From positions 1 to 26,039 of the IMG/VR virus record IMGVR_UViG_3300028608_000070: a DNA stretch of 26,039 nt. One strand, given 5' to 3'. Position 1 is the stretch's first letter. The number at the start of each line of letters is the position of its first letter. The position numbers and the translations under genes are program-made. This stretch comes from a virus. Below are positions 7,754-14,137 of this stretch, piece by piece. A model generated the notes under the pieces. The model saw only the letters and a program-made list of their open reading frames with translations, ran no database searches and was not told the origin of the DNA.

Positions 7754-9499
7754 ATGGCAGAGCAGACCCCGGAGACCCCCGAGCCGAACGAGCCGGTCGT
7801 CTTCAACATCGCCGAGGCCACCGACGAGCAGCTGCTCGCCGAGTACGGGCGAGTCCGCACCGCCGGAGCCGAGCTGTCCGCCAAGGCCGACGCCGACCCG
7901 ACCGAACTGTCCGGCCTCGCCAGCCAGCTCCAGGAGCTCTCTGCCGCTGTCGCCGAGCGGAAGACCCGCGCCGAAGCCACGCAGGCCGCGCGTGACGCGT
8001 TCTCCAACGCGCCCGAACTCACCATCCCCACCCAGGTCATCCCCGAGACGAGCGCCCCCGTGACGCCTGACAACGATGTCACCCCCGAGCCTGCTACCCC
8101 GGCACCGGTCCCGTCCGTCTCCCAGATGGCCGCCCAGCCGCACCCCACACCCCACACTCCGAAGGTCACCCGAGACCTCGTCCGAGCTGAGCTGTCCGCC
8201 ACCGCTGCCGGCCTCCTGGGCATGAAGGCGGGCGACACCTTCACCGGCGACAACAACGTCGGTATCGCCCTGATCAAGAACGCCCAGTCGTTCGGTATGA
8301 AGGGTGCACCCGGGCAGTCCCAGGTCATCGCCCAGTACAAGCGCGACCGCGAGTTCGTCATCGACACGAGCGACGAGCGAGAGACCCGGCGTACCCTCAA
8401 GGCGGCCCGCAACGAGCGTCGCCTCGACGGCGGCAATCTGGCCACGGCCTACCAGCGGTCCGTCGAGCAGACCGGATCCCTGACCGCCGCCGCAGGCTGG
8501 TGTGCTCCGTCCCAGAACGACTACGACCTCTGCCGCAACTGGGGCGAAGGCGTCGGCCTCCTCGACCTCCCGACCGTCACCGTCACCCGAGGCGGCATCA
8601 ACTACACGCAGGACCCCAACTTCCCCGAGATCTACGCCAACGCCGTAGCGGCCGGCGGAGGCAGCAACTTCCTCACCGAAGCCCAGGTCATCGCGGACAC
8701 CCCGAAGACCTGCTCGGAGCTCCCCTGCCCGGACTTCACCAACCGGCGACTCGACGTGATGGCGCTCTGCATCCGCGTCAGCTTCCTTCAGGCTGCGGGT
8801 TACCCGGAGGTCGTCGAAGCGTGGGAGGACGGTCTGCGCGAGGCGCACTCGCAGGAGATGAACCGCATCATCCTGGCCGACCTGATCGCCACTGCCGGCG
8901 CCACGACCACGTGGCTCGGAGGCGTCACGGCACCGGACTCCTTCACCACGGCGCTTCTGTCGGCTGTTCGTGGCGCGCGCATGGACCTGATCTACCGGTG
9001 GAACCTGCCCGCGAACGCGACCGTCGAGGTTGCCCTCCCGCTGTGGGTGCTGGAGCAGATCCGGGCTGACCTCTCCCGCCGCACCCGGGAGAACATGCCG
9101 CTTCTGCAGGTGTCCGACGCGCAGATCGCGCAGCTGTTCACGTCGACCGGGATCCGGCCGCAGTTCGTGCGCGGCTGGCAGGACGGCCTCATCACCGGTG
9201 GCGCGCTCGCTCCGACGTTCCCCGGTGGAGACGCCACCGCCCCGTACATGACGGCGCTCCCGGACGACGTCAGCTTCCTGATCTGGCCTGCCGGATCGGT
9301 CGCGGTCGCCCGCCAGGACGTGGTCACCCTGACCAACGTCTACGACGCTGCCTCCCTCGCGGTGAACGAGTTCACGTCGCTCTTCGCCGAGGAGGGCTTC
9401 GCCCCGATCTACCCGTGCCCCGGCATCCGCCAGTACACGGTCGGCGGCTGCCTCGGCGGCCTGGTCGGCGCCGCGTCCATCACCTGCGCTGCTCCGTAG
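7754..9499 (+). CDS. Major capsid protein, HK97 type, with fused scaffold-like N-terminus
   Basis: The 581-residue protein has the layout of actinophage HK97-fold capsid proteins. Residues about 23-84 are helical, charged and coiled-coil-like, as in a delta or scaffold domain. Residues about 88-138 are a Pro/Thr-rich linker that probably contains the cleavage site for the upstream protease. Residues from about 139 form the capsid core, with a long-helix segment (about VVEAWEDGLREAHSQEMNRIILADLIA), a beta-rich P-domain region and a C-terminal stretch SVAVARQDVVTLTNVYDAASLAVNEF typical of these proteins. The core holds eight cysteines. The ATG follows GGAAGGAG with good spacing, in a 130-bp leader with its own hairpin, and a perfect hairpin follows the gene. 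Confidence 0.9.
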   Translation: MAEQTPETPEPNEPVVFNIAEATDEQLLAEYGRVRTAGAELSAKADADPTELSGLASQLQELSAAVAERKTRAEATQAARDAFSNAPELTIPTQVIPETSAPVTPDNDVTPEPATPAPVPSVSQMAAQPHPTPHTPKVTRDLVRAELSATAAGLLGMKAGDTFTGDNNVGIALIKNAQSFGMKGAPGQSQVIAQYKRDREFVIDTSDERETRRTLKAARNERRLDGGNLATAYQRSVEQTGSLTAAAGWCAPSQNDYDLCRNWGEGVGLLDLPTVTVTRGGINYTQDPNFPEIYANAVAAGGGSNFLTEAQVIADTPKTCSELPCPDFTNRRLDVMALCIRVSFLQAAGYPEVVEAWEDGLREAHSQEMNRIILADLIATAGATTTWLGGVTAPDSFTTALLSAVRGARMDLIYRWNLPANATVEVALPLWVLEQIRADLSRRTRENMPLLQVSDAQIAQLFTSTGIRPQFVRGWQDGLITGGALAPTFPGGDATAPYMTALPDDVSFLIWPAGSVAVARQDVVTLTNVYDAASLAVNEFTSLFAEEGFAPIYPCPGIRQYTVGGCLGGLVGAASITCAAP

Positions 9500-9513
9500 C
9501 CCTCCCCTGATCC

Positions 9514-9549
9514 GGCGCCCCCGTTCGTCGTCCCTGTGGCGGGGGCGCC
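9514..9549 (+). terminator. GC-rich terminator hairpin after the major capsid gene
   Basis: GGCGCCCCCG at 9514-9523 pairs perfectly over 10 bp with CGGGGGCGCC at 9540-9549, with a 16-base loop. It lies 14 bp after the capsid stop. There is no T-run, as is usual for actinobacterial terminators. Partial termination here would raise capsid message relative to downstream genes. Confidence 0.65.
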
Positions 9550-9576
9550 ACCCAGGACCAAGGAAGGAGGGACCTG

Positions 9577-10449
9577 ATGGCAGTACTTCAGCCCAACCGA
9601 GAACTCATCGCGCCGCCGCCCACGCAGCGCGTCCGCTACGGCCTGTTCACCGCCGGGTCGGTCGTCCCGATGTCCGACCGCATGCTGGGCAACGGCCTCC
9701 AGTTCTACGCCGACCACTGCGGCGAGTTCACCGAGCTGTACAACCAGGAATGCGGCGTCGAGTCGCCGGTCAAGACGCCGAACGAGGGGACCGAGCTCGT
9801 CGGCACGGATCCGTTCTGGCTGGAGACCAGGCTGCGGTGTGGCACGGTCGGCCGGACCGCCGAGGAGATCAGGGCCGCGGCGCAGGGCCGTCTGACGGCT
9901 GCCGAGCAGCGCCGTGTCGAGGATGTCCTGTGGAACGGCATTGCCGCTCAGCCGGACGTCCTGAACCTCGTGAACAACGTCGGCACCACGGTCGTCACCC
10001 CGCTTGCTCCTGGCGCTGGCGCCGCGATCTCCGCACTGGAGAACGCGTTCTACCAGATGACCGGGTACGTCGGCACAATCCACGTCAACACGCAGGCGGA
10101 AGGTGCCCTGGAGTACGCAGGGTTCCTCAACCCTGAGGCTGGCGTCCTGCGCACGCGCATGGGCTCTGCGGTCTCGCTCGGCGCCGGATACGGCATCAAC
10201 GGACCCGAGGACGCGGCTCCGGCGGCCGGGTTCGTGTGGGCGTTCATGACGGCGTACACGACCGTGTGGCGGTCGACCGATGCCCAGCTCCCTCAGCCCG
10301 ACCCGCAGCGCGTCATGGACCGCACCCTCAACCAGTGGGACGTGGTCTCCGAGCGGGTGTATGCCGCAGCGTGGGCGTGCCCCGAGGTGTTCGCCGTCCA
10401 GGTCCCGATCGCGGCGCCCGCAACGGCTGCTACTCCGGCGGTGCCGTGA
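9577..10449 (+). CDS. Virion-associated protein of unknown function
   Basis: I do not recognise this 290-residue protein with confidence. It lies right after the capsid gene and has an excellent ribosome site (AAGGAAGGAGG at 9560-9570) before its ATG. It has no membrane segment. The middle (about 95-155) is helical (RTAEEIRAAAQGRLTAAEQRRVEDVLWNG), flanked by Gly/Ala- and Thr-rich beta-like segments. It has four cysteines in similar short contexts (HCGEF, ECGVE, RCGTV, ACPEV). Position and the strong ribosome site suggest an abundant structural protein, for example a decoration, pentamer or head-joining protein. Residues at the end (ATPAVP) form a short disordered tail. Confidence 0.65.
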   Translation: MAVLQPNRELIAPPPTQRVRYGLFTAGSVVPMSDRMLGNGLQFYADHCGEFTELYNQECGVESPVKTPNEGTELVGTDPFWLETRLRCGTVGRTAEEIRAAAQGRLTAAEQRRVEDVLWNGIAAQPDVLNLVNNVGTTVVTPLAPGAGAAISALENAFYQMTGYVGTIHVNTQAEGALEYAGFLNPEAGVLRTRMGSAVSLGAGYGINGPEDAAPAAGFVWAFMTAYTTVWRSTDAQLPQPDPQRVMDRTLNQWDVVSERVYAAAWACPEVFAVQVPIAAPATAATPAVP

Positions 10450-10667
10450 TGGGCGGAGTGAAGGACTGGACGGTCGTCGTGCCGCCTGCAGCTGAGGTGA
10501 AGGCCACGGCGCAGGCGCTGCTGGCGCTGGCGGACAGCCCGGCAGACGTCCGCACGGACGGGACCGGCAACGAGTTCCTGGTGCCGCCGTACCTGGCGGA
10601 TCGCTACAACGAAAGCCTGCGCCCCAAGCCGAGGCGCCGCGCGAAGAAGGATGAGGAGGACGAGTAA
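10449..10667 (+). CDS. Small hypothetical head/tail-region protein
   Basis: The 72-residue protein starts at ATG 10449, overlapping the previous stop by one base (TGATG), and its own stop overlaps the next ATG (TAATG). Residues about 10-27 (PAAEVKATAQALLALA) are helical, a conserved-looking segment GNEFLVPPYLADRYNESL follows, and the end is a charged tail (PRRRAKKDEEDE). No family is recognised. The short form LVPPYLADRY resembles small actinophage proteins found between capsid and tail genes, but I cannot name a function. A longer in-frame reading from 10236 lies inside the previous gene and is rejected. Confidence 0.6.
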   Translation: MGGVKDWTVVVPPAAEVKATAQALLALADSPADVRTDGTGNEFLVPPYLADRYNESLRPKPRRRAKKDEEDE

Positions 10668-11365
10668 TGGCTGTTGAGTGCGCCTCGATGTCGCGCGGCA
10701 AGATGCTGCGCATCACCAAGCTGAACGAGTGTGGGTCGGTGGTGGAGGGGGCCGGATCGTCGCTGGTGGCGTCCGCCTTCGTGTCCGGAACGTTCACGCC
10801 GAACTACCAGGATCCGCAGGAGATCTCCGTTCCCGACGCGAACGGTGACATCTGCATCGAGGACCGGTCTCCGGTCGCGCTGCGCTGGGTCGACATGAGC
10901 CTGGTCATCTGCACCCTCGACCCGACGATGATCAACCTCATCACCGGGGATCCGCTCGTCCTCGACGACGCGGTAGCACCGAACACGGTGGGCTTCCGCC
11001 TGGACGCCGACCTGACTGGCTCCGCGAACTTCGCCATCGAGTTCTGGTCTGGGATCGTCGGCCAGGCGTGCGATCCGTCGGGAAACACCAAGTACGGCTA
11101 CTGGCTGTTCCCGTGGGTGAAGGATGCCCAGTGGGGCGAGTGGGTGATCCAGAACGATGCCCTCACGATCACCTTCACGGCGCGTGCCGTGTATGGCGGT
11201 GACTGGGGCGTCGGTCCTTACGACATCCGTCGGGACGCGGTCACCCCCGCCACCCTCGAACCGCTGCTCACGCCGATCGGGGCGACGCAGCCCATGCACT
11301 ACGAGGTCAGCTCGGCGCCGCTTCCGACGCCGGCGTGTGGCGCGGTCACGCTGCCCGCTCCGTAA
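10667..11365 (+). CDS. Putative major tail protein
   Basis: The 232-residue protein is beta-rich, with no signal or membrane segment. Conserved-looking parts are RWVDMSLVICTLDPTMINLITG (72-93), FAIEFWSGIVGQAC, GYWLFPWVKDAQWGEWVIQNDALTITFTARAV and WGVGPYDIRRD. They suggest a tail-tube subunit of the kind that polymerises into the siphovirus tail. The strongest context evidence is a perfect 13-bp hairpin directly after the gene, as after the capsid gene, which suggests high separate expression. The position before connector genes rather than after them is not the lambda order but occurs in actinophages. It has six cysteines. It could instead be another head protein. Confidence 0.55.
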   Translation: MAVECASMSRGKMLRITKLNECGSVVEGAGSSLVASAFVSGTFTPNYQDPQEISVPDANGDICIEDRSPVALRWVDMSLVICTLDPTMINLITGDPLVLDDAVAPNTVGFRLDADLTGSANFAIEFWSGIVGQACDPSGNTKYGYWLFPWVKDAQWGEWVIQNDALTITFTARAVYGGDWGVGPYDIRRDAVTPATLEPLLTPIGATQPMHYEVSSAPLPTPACGAVTLPAP

Positions 11366-11372
11366 CCGGGCC

Positions 11373-11406
11373 GGGGTCCTGGCCGACGGCTCCCGGCCAG
11401 GACCCC
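11373..11406 (+). terminator. Terminator hairpin after the putative major tail gene
   Basis: GGGGTCCTGGCCG at 11373-11385 pairs perfectly over 13 bp with CGGCCAGGACCCC at 11394-11406 around an 8-base loop. It starts 7 bp after the stop. It fits an intrinsic or partial terminator, probably separating an abundant tail-tube message from the low-copy connector genes. Confidence 0.7.
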
Positions 11407-11428
11407 ACCACACCCCTGAGGGACACCC

Positions 11429-12238
11429 ATGGCTGTACCTGTACCGGGCCCGTGCGAGTGGCCCATCGATACCACCTGCTGCCCGGACTGGGACACATAC
11501 GACCCGGCAGTCCAGCAGCGCGCTACGACGCTGGCCACCTCGATCCTCGACGCGCTCACCGGCAGACAGTTCTCTCAGTGCCCGGTGAACTACCGGCCAT
11601 GCGGCCCGAAGTGCCAAGGCGGCGGCGGGTACGTGACGTGGCCCGTCGGAACACCCGGCGTCTCCGGGGCAGGCGGCCCGTGGATGATCCCGTACATCGA
11701 TGCCGGGGTGTGGCGGAACTGTGGCTGCACGGGAGGCTGCTCCTGCGCGGCACGCTGCGAGGTCCCGTTCCCGACGTCGGTCGCTTCGGTCGCTTCGGTC
11801 ACTGTCGACGGCCTGGAGCTGAACCCGGACGCGTACCGGCTGGACTCGTGGCGGGGCCGGCCGATGCTCGTCCGCGTCGATGGCGAGTGCTGGCCGACCT
11901 GCCAGGACATGAACGTCGGCCCCGATGAGGAGGGCTCGTTCGTCATCACCTACCAGCCAGGCCGGGCCCTTCCTGTCGCGGGACAGATCGCTGCGGGTGA
12001 GTACGCGTGCGAGATCGCGAAGGCCTGCGTGGGTGCTGACTGTGCGCTGCCGCAGCAGATGGCGAACCTGTCCCGCAACGGTGTCGACATCCAGCTCGTC
12101 GACCCTGTGGAAACGGCGGAGAACGGGCTGACGGGCCTCACGAACGTCGACCTGTGGATTCGGTCGGTGAACCCGGCGCGGCGTGCTCAGCGGTCGCGTG
12201 TGGCGTCGGTGGACACGTACCGGGGGCGGTTCTCGTGA
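11429..12238 (+). CDS. Head-to-tail adaptor/connector, cysteine-rich
   Basis: The 269-residue protein resembles actinophage head-to-tail adaptors that sit below the portal. The N-terminal helix (YDPAVQQRATTLATSILDALTGRQF) and the C-terminal signature GLTGLTNVDLWIRSVNP (about residues 233-250), followed by a basic tail, are typical of that family. What is odd is the cysteine content: 16 cysteines, including a cluster RNCGCTGGCSCAARC near residue 90-105. Such clusters can bind zinc or form disulfides. The ATG follows GAGGGA and the stop overlaps the next GTG (GTGA). Confidence 0.75.
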   Translation: MAVPVPGPCEWPIDTTCCPDWDTYDPAVQQRATTLATSILDALTGRQFSQCPVNYRPCGPKCQGGGGYVTWPVGTPGVSGAGGPWMIPYIDAGVWRNCGCTGGCSCAARCEVPFPTSVASVASVTVDGLELNPDAYRLDSWRGRPMLVRVDGECWPTCQDMNVGPDEEGSFVITYQPGRALPVAGQIAAGEYACEIAKACVGADCALPQQMANLSRNGVDIQLVDPVETAENGLTGLTNVDLWIRSVNPARRAQRSRVASVDTYRGRFS

Positions 12239-12750
12239 CGCAGGCGATGGACTTGGCTCAGATCCTCCTCGGCTGCCTGGAGACGCAGTTGCAGGCGCCC
12301 CACCCGTGGCCGGTGCCGGAAGACAGGGTGATGCTGCGGGCGGGCGAGCAGGTCATCCCGCTGGCATCGACATCAACGGACGAGTGCTGCACCGGGCTCG
12401 GCTACGTCCGGATCGCCGGCATCCAGGGAGTTCGGGACGTCACCGACCGCATGGCCGCGTCCGGCTGCTTCATGGCGGAGCGGCTCCTGACGATCGAGCT
12501 GGGCGTGTACCGGTGCATCCCCACGCCGGACGCCAACGAGATCGTGACTGCCGAGCAGTGGAGCGAGGCGGCTCTCAAGTTGGATGCCGACTGGCAGGCG
12601 ATGGAGGCCGCGATCTGCTGCGCCTTCGGCGACCCTGAGCAGCTGCGCATCGGGCCGGTTGCGGTCGGCTTGTACGAACCGATCGGCCCCGACGCGAACT
12701 GCATCGGCGGCCGGACCACCGTGAACATCGTGATGGAGGCGTGCTGCTGA
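12235..12750 (+). CDS. Putative connector or tail-terminator-like protein
   Basis: The 171-residue protein starts at GTG 12235, overlapping the connector stop; ATG 12247 is an alternative. It has a helical start (MDLAQILLGCLETQLQ) and a mixed alpha/beta body. It has ten cysteines, three of them as CC pairs (ECC, ICC and the terminal ACC). Position between the adaptor and the gp10-like gene suggests a head-closure or tail-terminator protein, and segments such as RMAASGCFMAERLLTIELGVYRC fit a small structural domain. I cannot assign it to either family by sequence alone. Confidence 0.6.
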   Translation: MTQAMDLAQILLGCLETQLQAPHPWPVPEDRVMLRAGEQVIPLASTSTDECCTGLGYVRIAGIQGVRDVTDRMAASGCFMAERLLTIELGVYRCIPTPDANEIVTAEQWSEAALKLDADWQAMEAAICCAFGDPEQLRIGPVAVGLYEPIGPDANCIGGRTTVNIVMEACC

Positions 12751-12962
12751 TGGCGACACGGAAGAAGTCCGCAGGCAAGGCGACGTTGCGGGTACGTACG
12801 TCATTCGACGGCTTCCGCCAGGGCGACGAGATCGAGGCCACCCTCGACGGTCCGGTCGCGGCGTGGGTTGAGTTGGGGCTGATGGAGGTGATCGCGGGTG
12901 GCGAGAGTCAGGCTGGACCGAGCAGCGCTGAACCGGACGTTCAGGGCGACGAGCCGCAGTGA
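12750..12962 (+). CDS. Small basic-start hypothetical protein
   Basis: The 70-residue protein starts at ATG 12750 (TGATG overlap with the previous stop). It begins MATRKKSAGKATLRVRTSFDGFRQGDEIEA. The segment DGFRQGDEIEATLDGPVAAWVELGLMEVI resembles short beta-barrel-like proteins found between connector genes of actinophages, which typically contain a G(D)x...W...GL..V motif. It ends in a Ser/Pro/acidic tail. The function is unknown. Its last 65 bp are also the first part of the next gene, read in another frame. Confidence 0.65.
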   Translation: MATRKKSAGKATLRVRTSFDGFRQGDEIEATLDGPVAAWVELGLMEVIAGGESQAGPSSAEPDVQGDEPQ

Positions 12963-13305
12963 GGGCGAGATCGCTGCCCGGCAAGTCGTGGCGCGGGCGA
13001 AGGTCCTGGCGCCGGTTGACACGGGCCGTCTCCGAGCGTCGATCCGGGTTGAGCGCAGGTCGACGTTCGGTCTGAGGCAACGCTGGACAGTCGGCTCGGA
13101 CGTCGAGTACGCCCCGATGGTGAACGACGGCACCCGGCCACACATCATCCGGCCACGGCGCGCGAAGGCTCTTAAGTTCAAGGTGGGCGGCCGCACGGTG
13201 TACGCCAAGGTGGTGCACCACCCTGGGACTCGTGCACGGCCGTTCCTCGACAGGGCCCTTGCCGATGTCGCGCGGTCACGCGGTTACAGCATCACCCAGC
13301 GATAG
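12898..13305 (+). CDS. HK97-gp10-like tail completion protein
   Basis: The 135-residue protein shows the HK97 gp10-like signature: VVARAKVLAPVDTGRLRASI (30-49), VEYAPMVNDGTRPHIIRP (69-86), AKALKFKVGG (89-98) and VVHHPGTRARPFLDRAL (105-121). Such proteins complete the head-tail joint. The GTG start at 12898 is chosen because a near-ideal ribosome site (GGAGGTGAT, 12884-12892) lies six bases before it and the resulting N-terminus (MARVRLDRAALN) is typical. This gives a 65-bp overlap with the previous gene, which is unusual. A later GTG at 12988 would remove part of the domain. Confidence 0.85.
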   Translation: MARVRLDRAALNRTFRATSRSEGEIAARQVVARAKVLAPVDTGRLRASIRVERRSTFGLRQRWTVGSDVEYAPMVNDGTRPHIIRPRRAKALKFKVGGRTVYAKVVHHPGTRARPFLDRALADVARSRGYSITQR

Positions 13306-13314
13306 GCTTGCGCT

Positions 13315-13623
13315 ATGGACGACGACAAGACGATCGAGGCGCCCACTTACAAGGTCACCATCGCGGGGGCCGAGTACAACTTCGACCAGCCAGATCCGCA
13401 GCTGATCGAGCGAATGATCATGATCAGCCACATGAACGCGGACACCTTCGTCACCCTGGAGGCGTGCACGAAGTGGTTCTCCGTCGCGGCCGGCCCCGAG
13501 ACGTGGGCAACGATCATGCGCCGGTTCCTCGATGGCGAGATCAACGCCCAGGACCTCATCACCGCGATCAAGGACCTGACCGACGCCATGAAGCTCGCCA
13601 AGGAGCTCGCCGCTGATGCGTAG
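13315..13623 (+). CDS. Tail assembly chaperone (gpG-like)
   Basis: The 102-residue acidic, helical protein lies two genes before the tape measure, the classic place for the siphovirus G protein that coats the tape measure during tail assembly. Its sequence (YNFDQPDPQLIERMIMISHMNADTFVTLEACTKWF) begins with a short beta hairpin and continues in helices. The ATG has no strong ribosome site. The stop overlaps the start of the following gene (ATGCGTAG). The assignment rests on position, size and composition. Confidence 0.65.
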   Translation: MDDDKTIEAPTYKVTIAGAEYNFDQPDPQLIERMIMISHMNADTFVTLEACTKWFSVAAGPETWATIMRRFLDGEINAQDLITAIKDLTDAMKLAKELAADA

Positions 13624-14134
13624 CGCGTCTCCTCTGTCGCGAGGGCCGGTGCCGGTGGAGATCGGCGGCCGGACCCTCATGCTCGCGTGGCGTCCCGCAG
13701 CCGAGTGGACCACCGTGCAGACAGAGATGGACGTGCTCCGCTTCCTTACCGACGACGACCGCTCCCTTGTGAGCCGCATGGTTCTCGACGGCACCGTACG
13801 TTCTGACAACGTTGTCTCCAGCGTGCATAGGGTGCTGGAGGCGGTCACCGGGCGCCGCTGGTGGGAGGGCCAAAGCCTCCTGGCCATGTCCGTCCAGCCC
13901 GAGGCGCTGGGGCATCTGACGCTGGCAGGCGTGGATCCGTGGCAGCGGTCGGCCTACGAGTGGTGCGCCGCCACGTATGCCCTGTACACGCGCCATGCGG
14001 ACGAGAAGGGACGCCTCAGGTTCGACTTCCAGCTGTCGATCCCGCCGCGGGGCTACGAAGACGAGTGGGATGCCGACGGCGGCGACGATTCGGCAGCTGT
14101 CGAGAAGGCTCTGGCCGGATGGATGGGAGGGTGA
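13616..14134 (+). CDS. Putative second tail assembly chaperone
   Basis: The 172-residue protein follows the gpG-like gene and precedes the tape measure, matching the place of the T part in the G/GT system. Its reading frame is +1 relative to the upstream gene and is open from about 13592, so a +1 fusion is formally possible. It also has its own ATG in an ATGCGTAG overlap. The sequence is mixed alpha/beta (WRPAAEWTTVQTEMDVLRFL, GHLTLAGVDPWQRSAYEWCAATYALYTRHADEKG) and ends acidic. No catalytic motif is visible. It could be an unrelated tail protein. Confidence 0.6.
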   Translation: MRSASPLSRGPVPVEIGGRTLMLAWRPAAEWTTVQTEMDVLRFLTDDDRSLVSRMVLDGTVRSDNVVSSVHRVLEAVTGRRWWEGQSLLAMSVQPEALGHLTLAGVDPWQRSAYEWCAATYALYTRHADEKGRLRFDFQLSIPPRGYEDEWDADGGDDSAAVEKALAGWMGG

Positions 14135-14137
14135 CAG

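Noticed and set aside
7646-8848. 400-residue minus-strand frame opposite the capsid gene
   Set aside because: It is Gly/Val/Leu-rich with no recognisable domain and lies antisense to a strongly supported gene.
9409-10797. 462-residue minus-strand frame
   Set aside because: It lies antisense to the end of the capsid gene and the two genes after it, with no domain and low-complexity Arg/Pro composition.
12373-13221. 282-residue minus-strand frame across connector genes
   Set aside because: It is antisense to three supported genes and His/Arg/Pro-rich without motifs.
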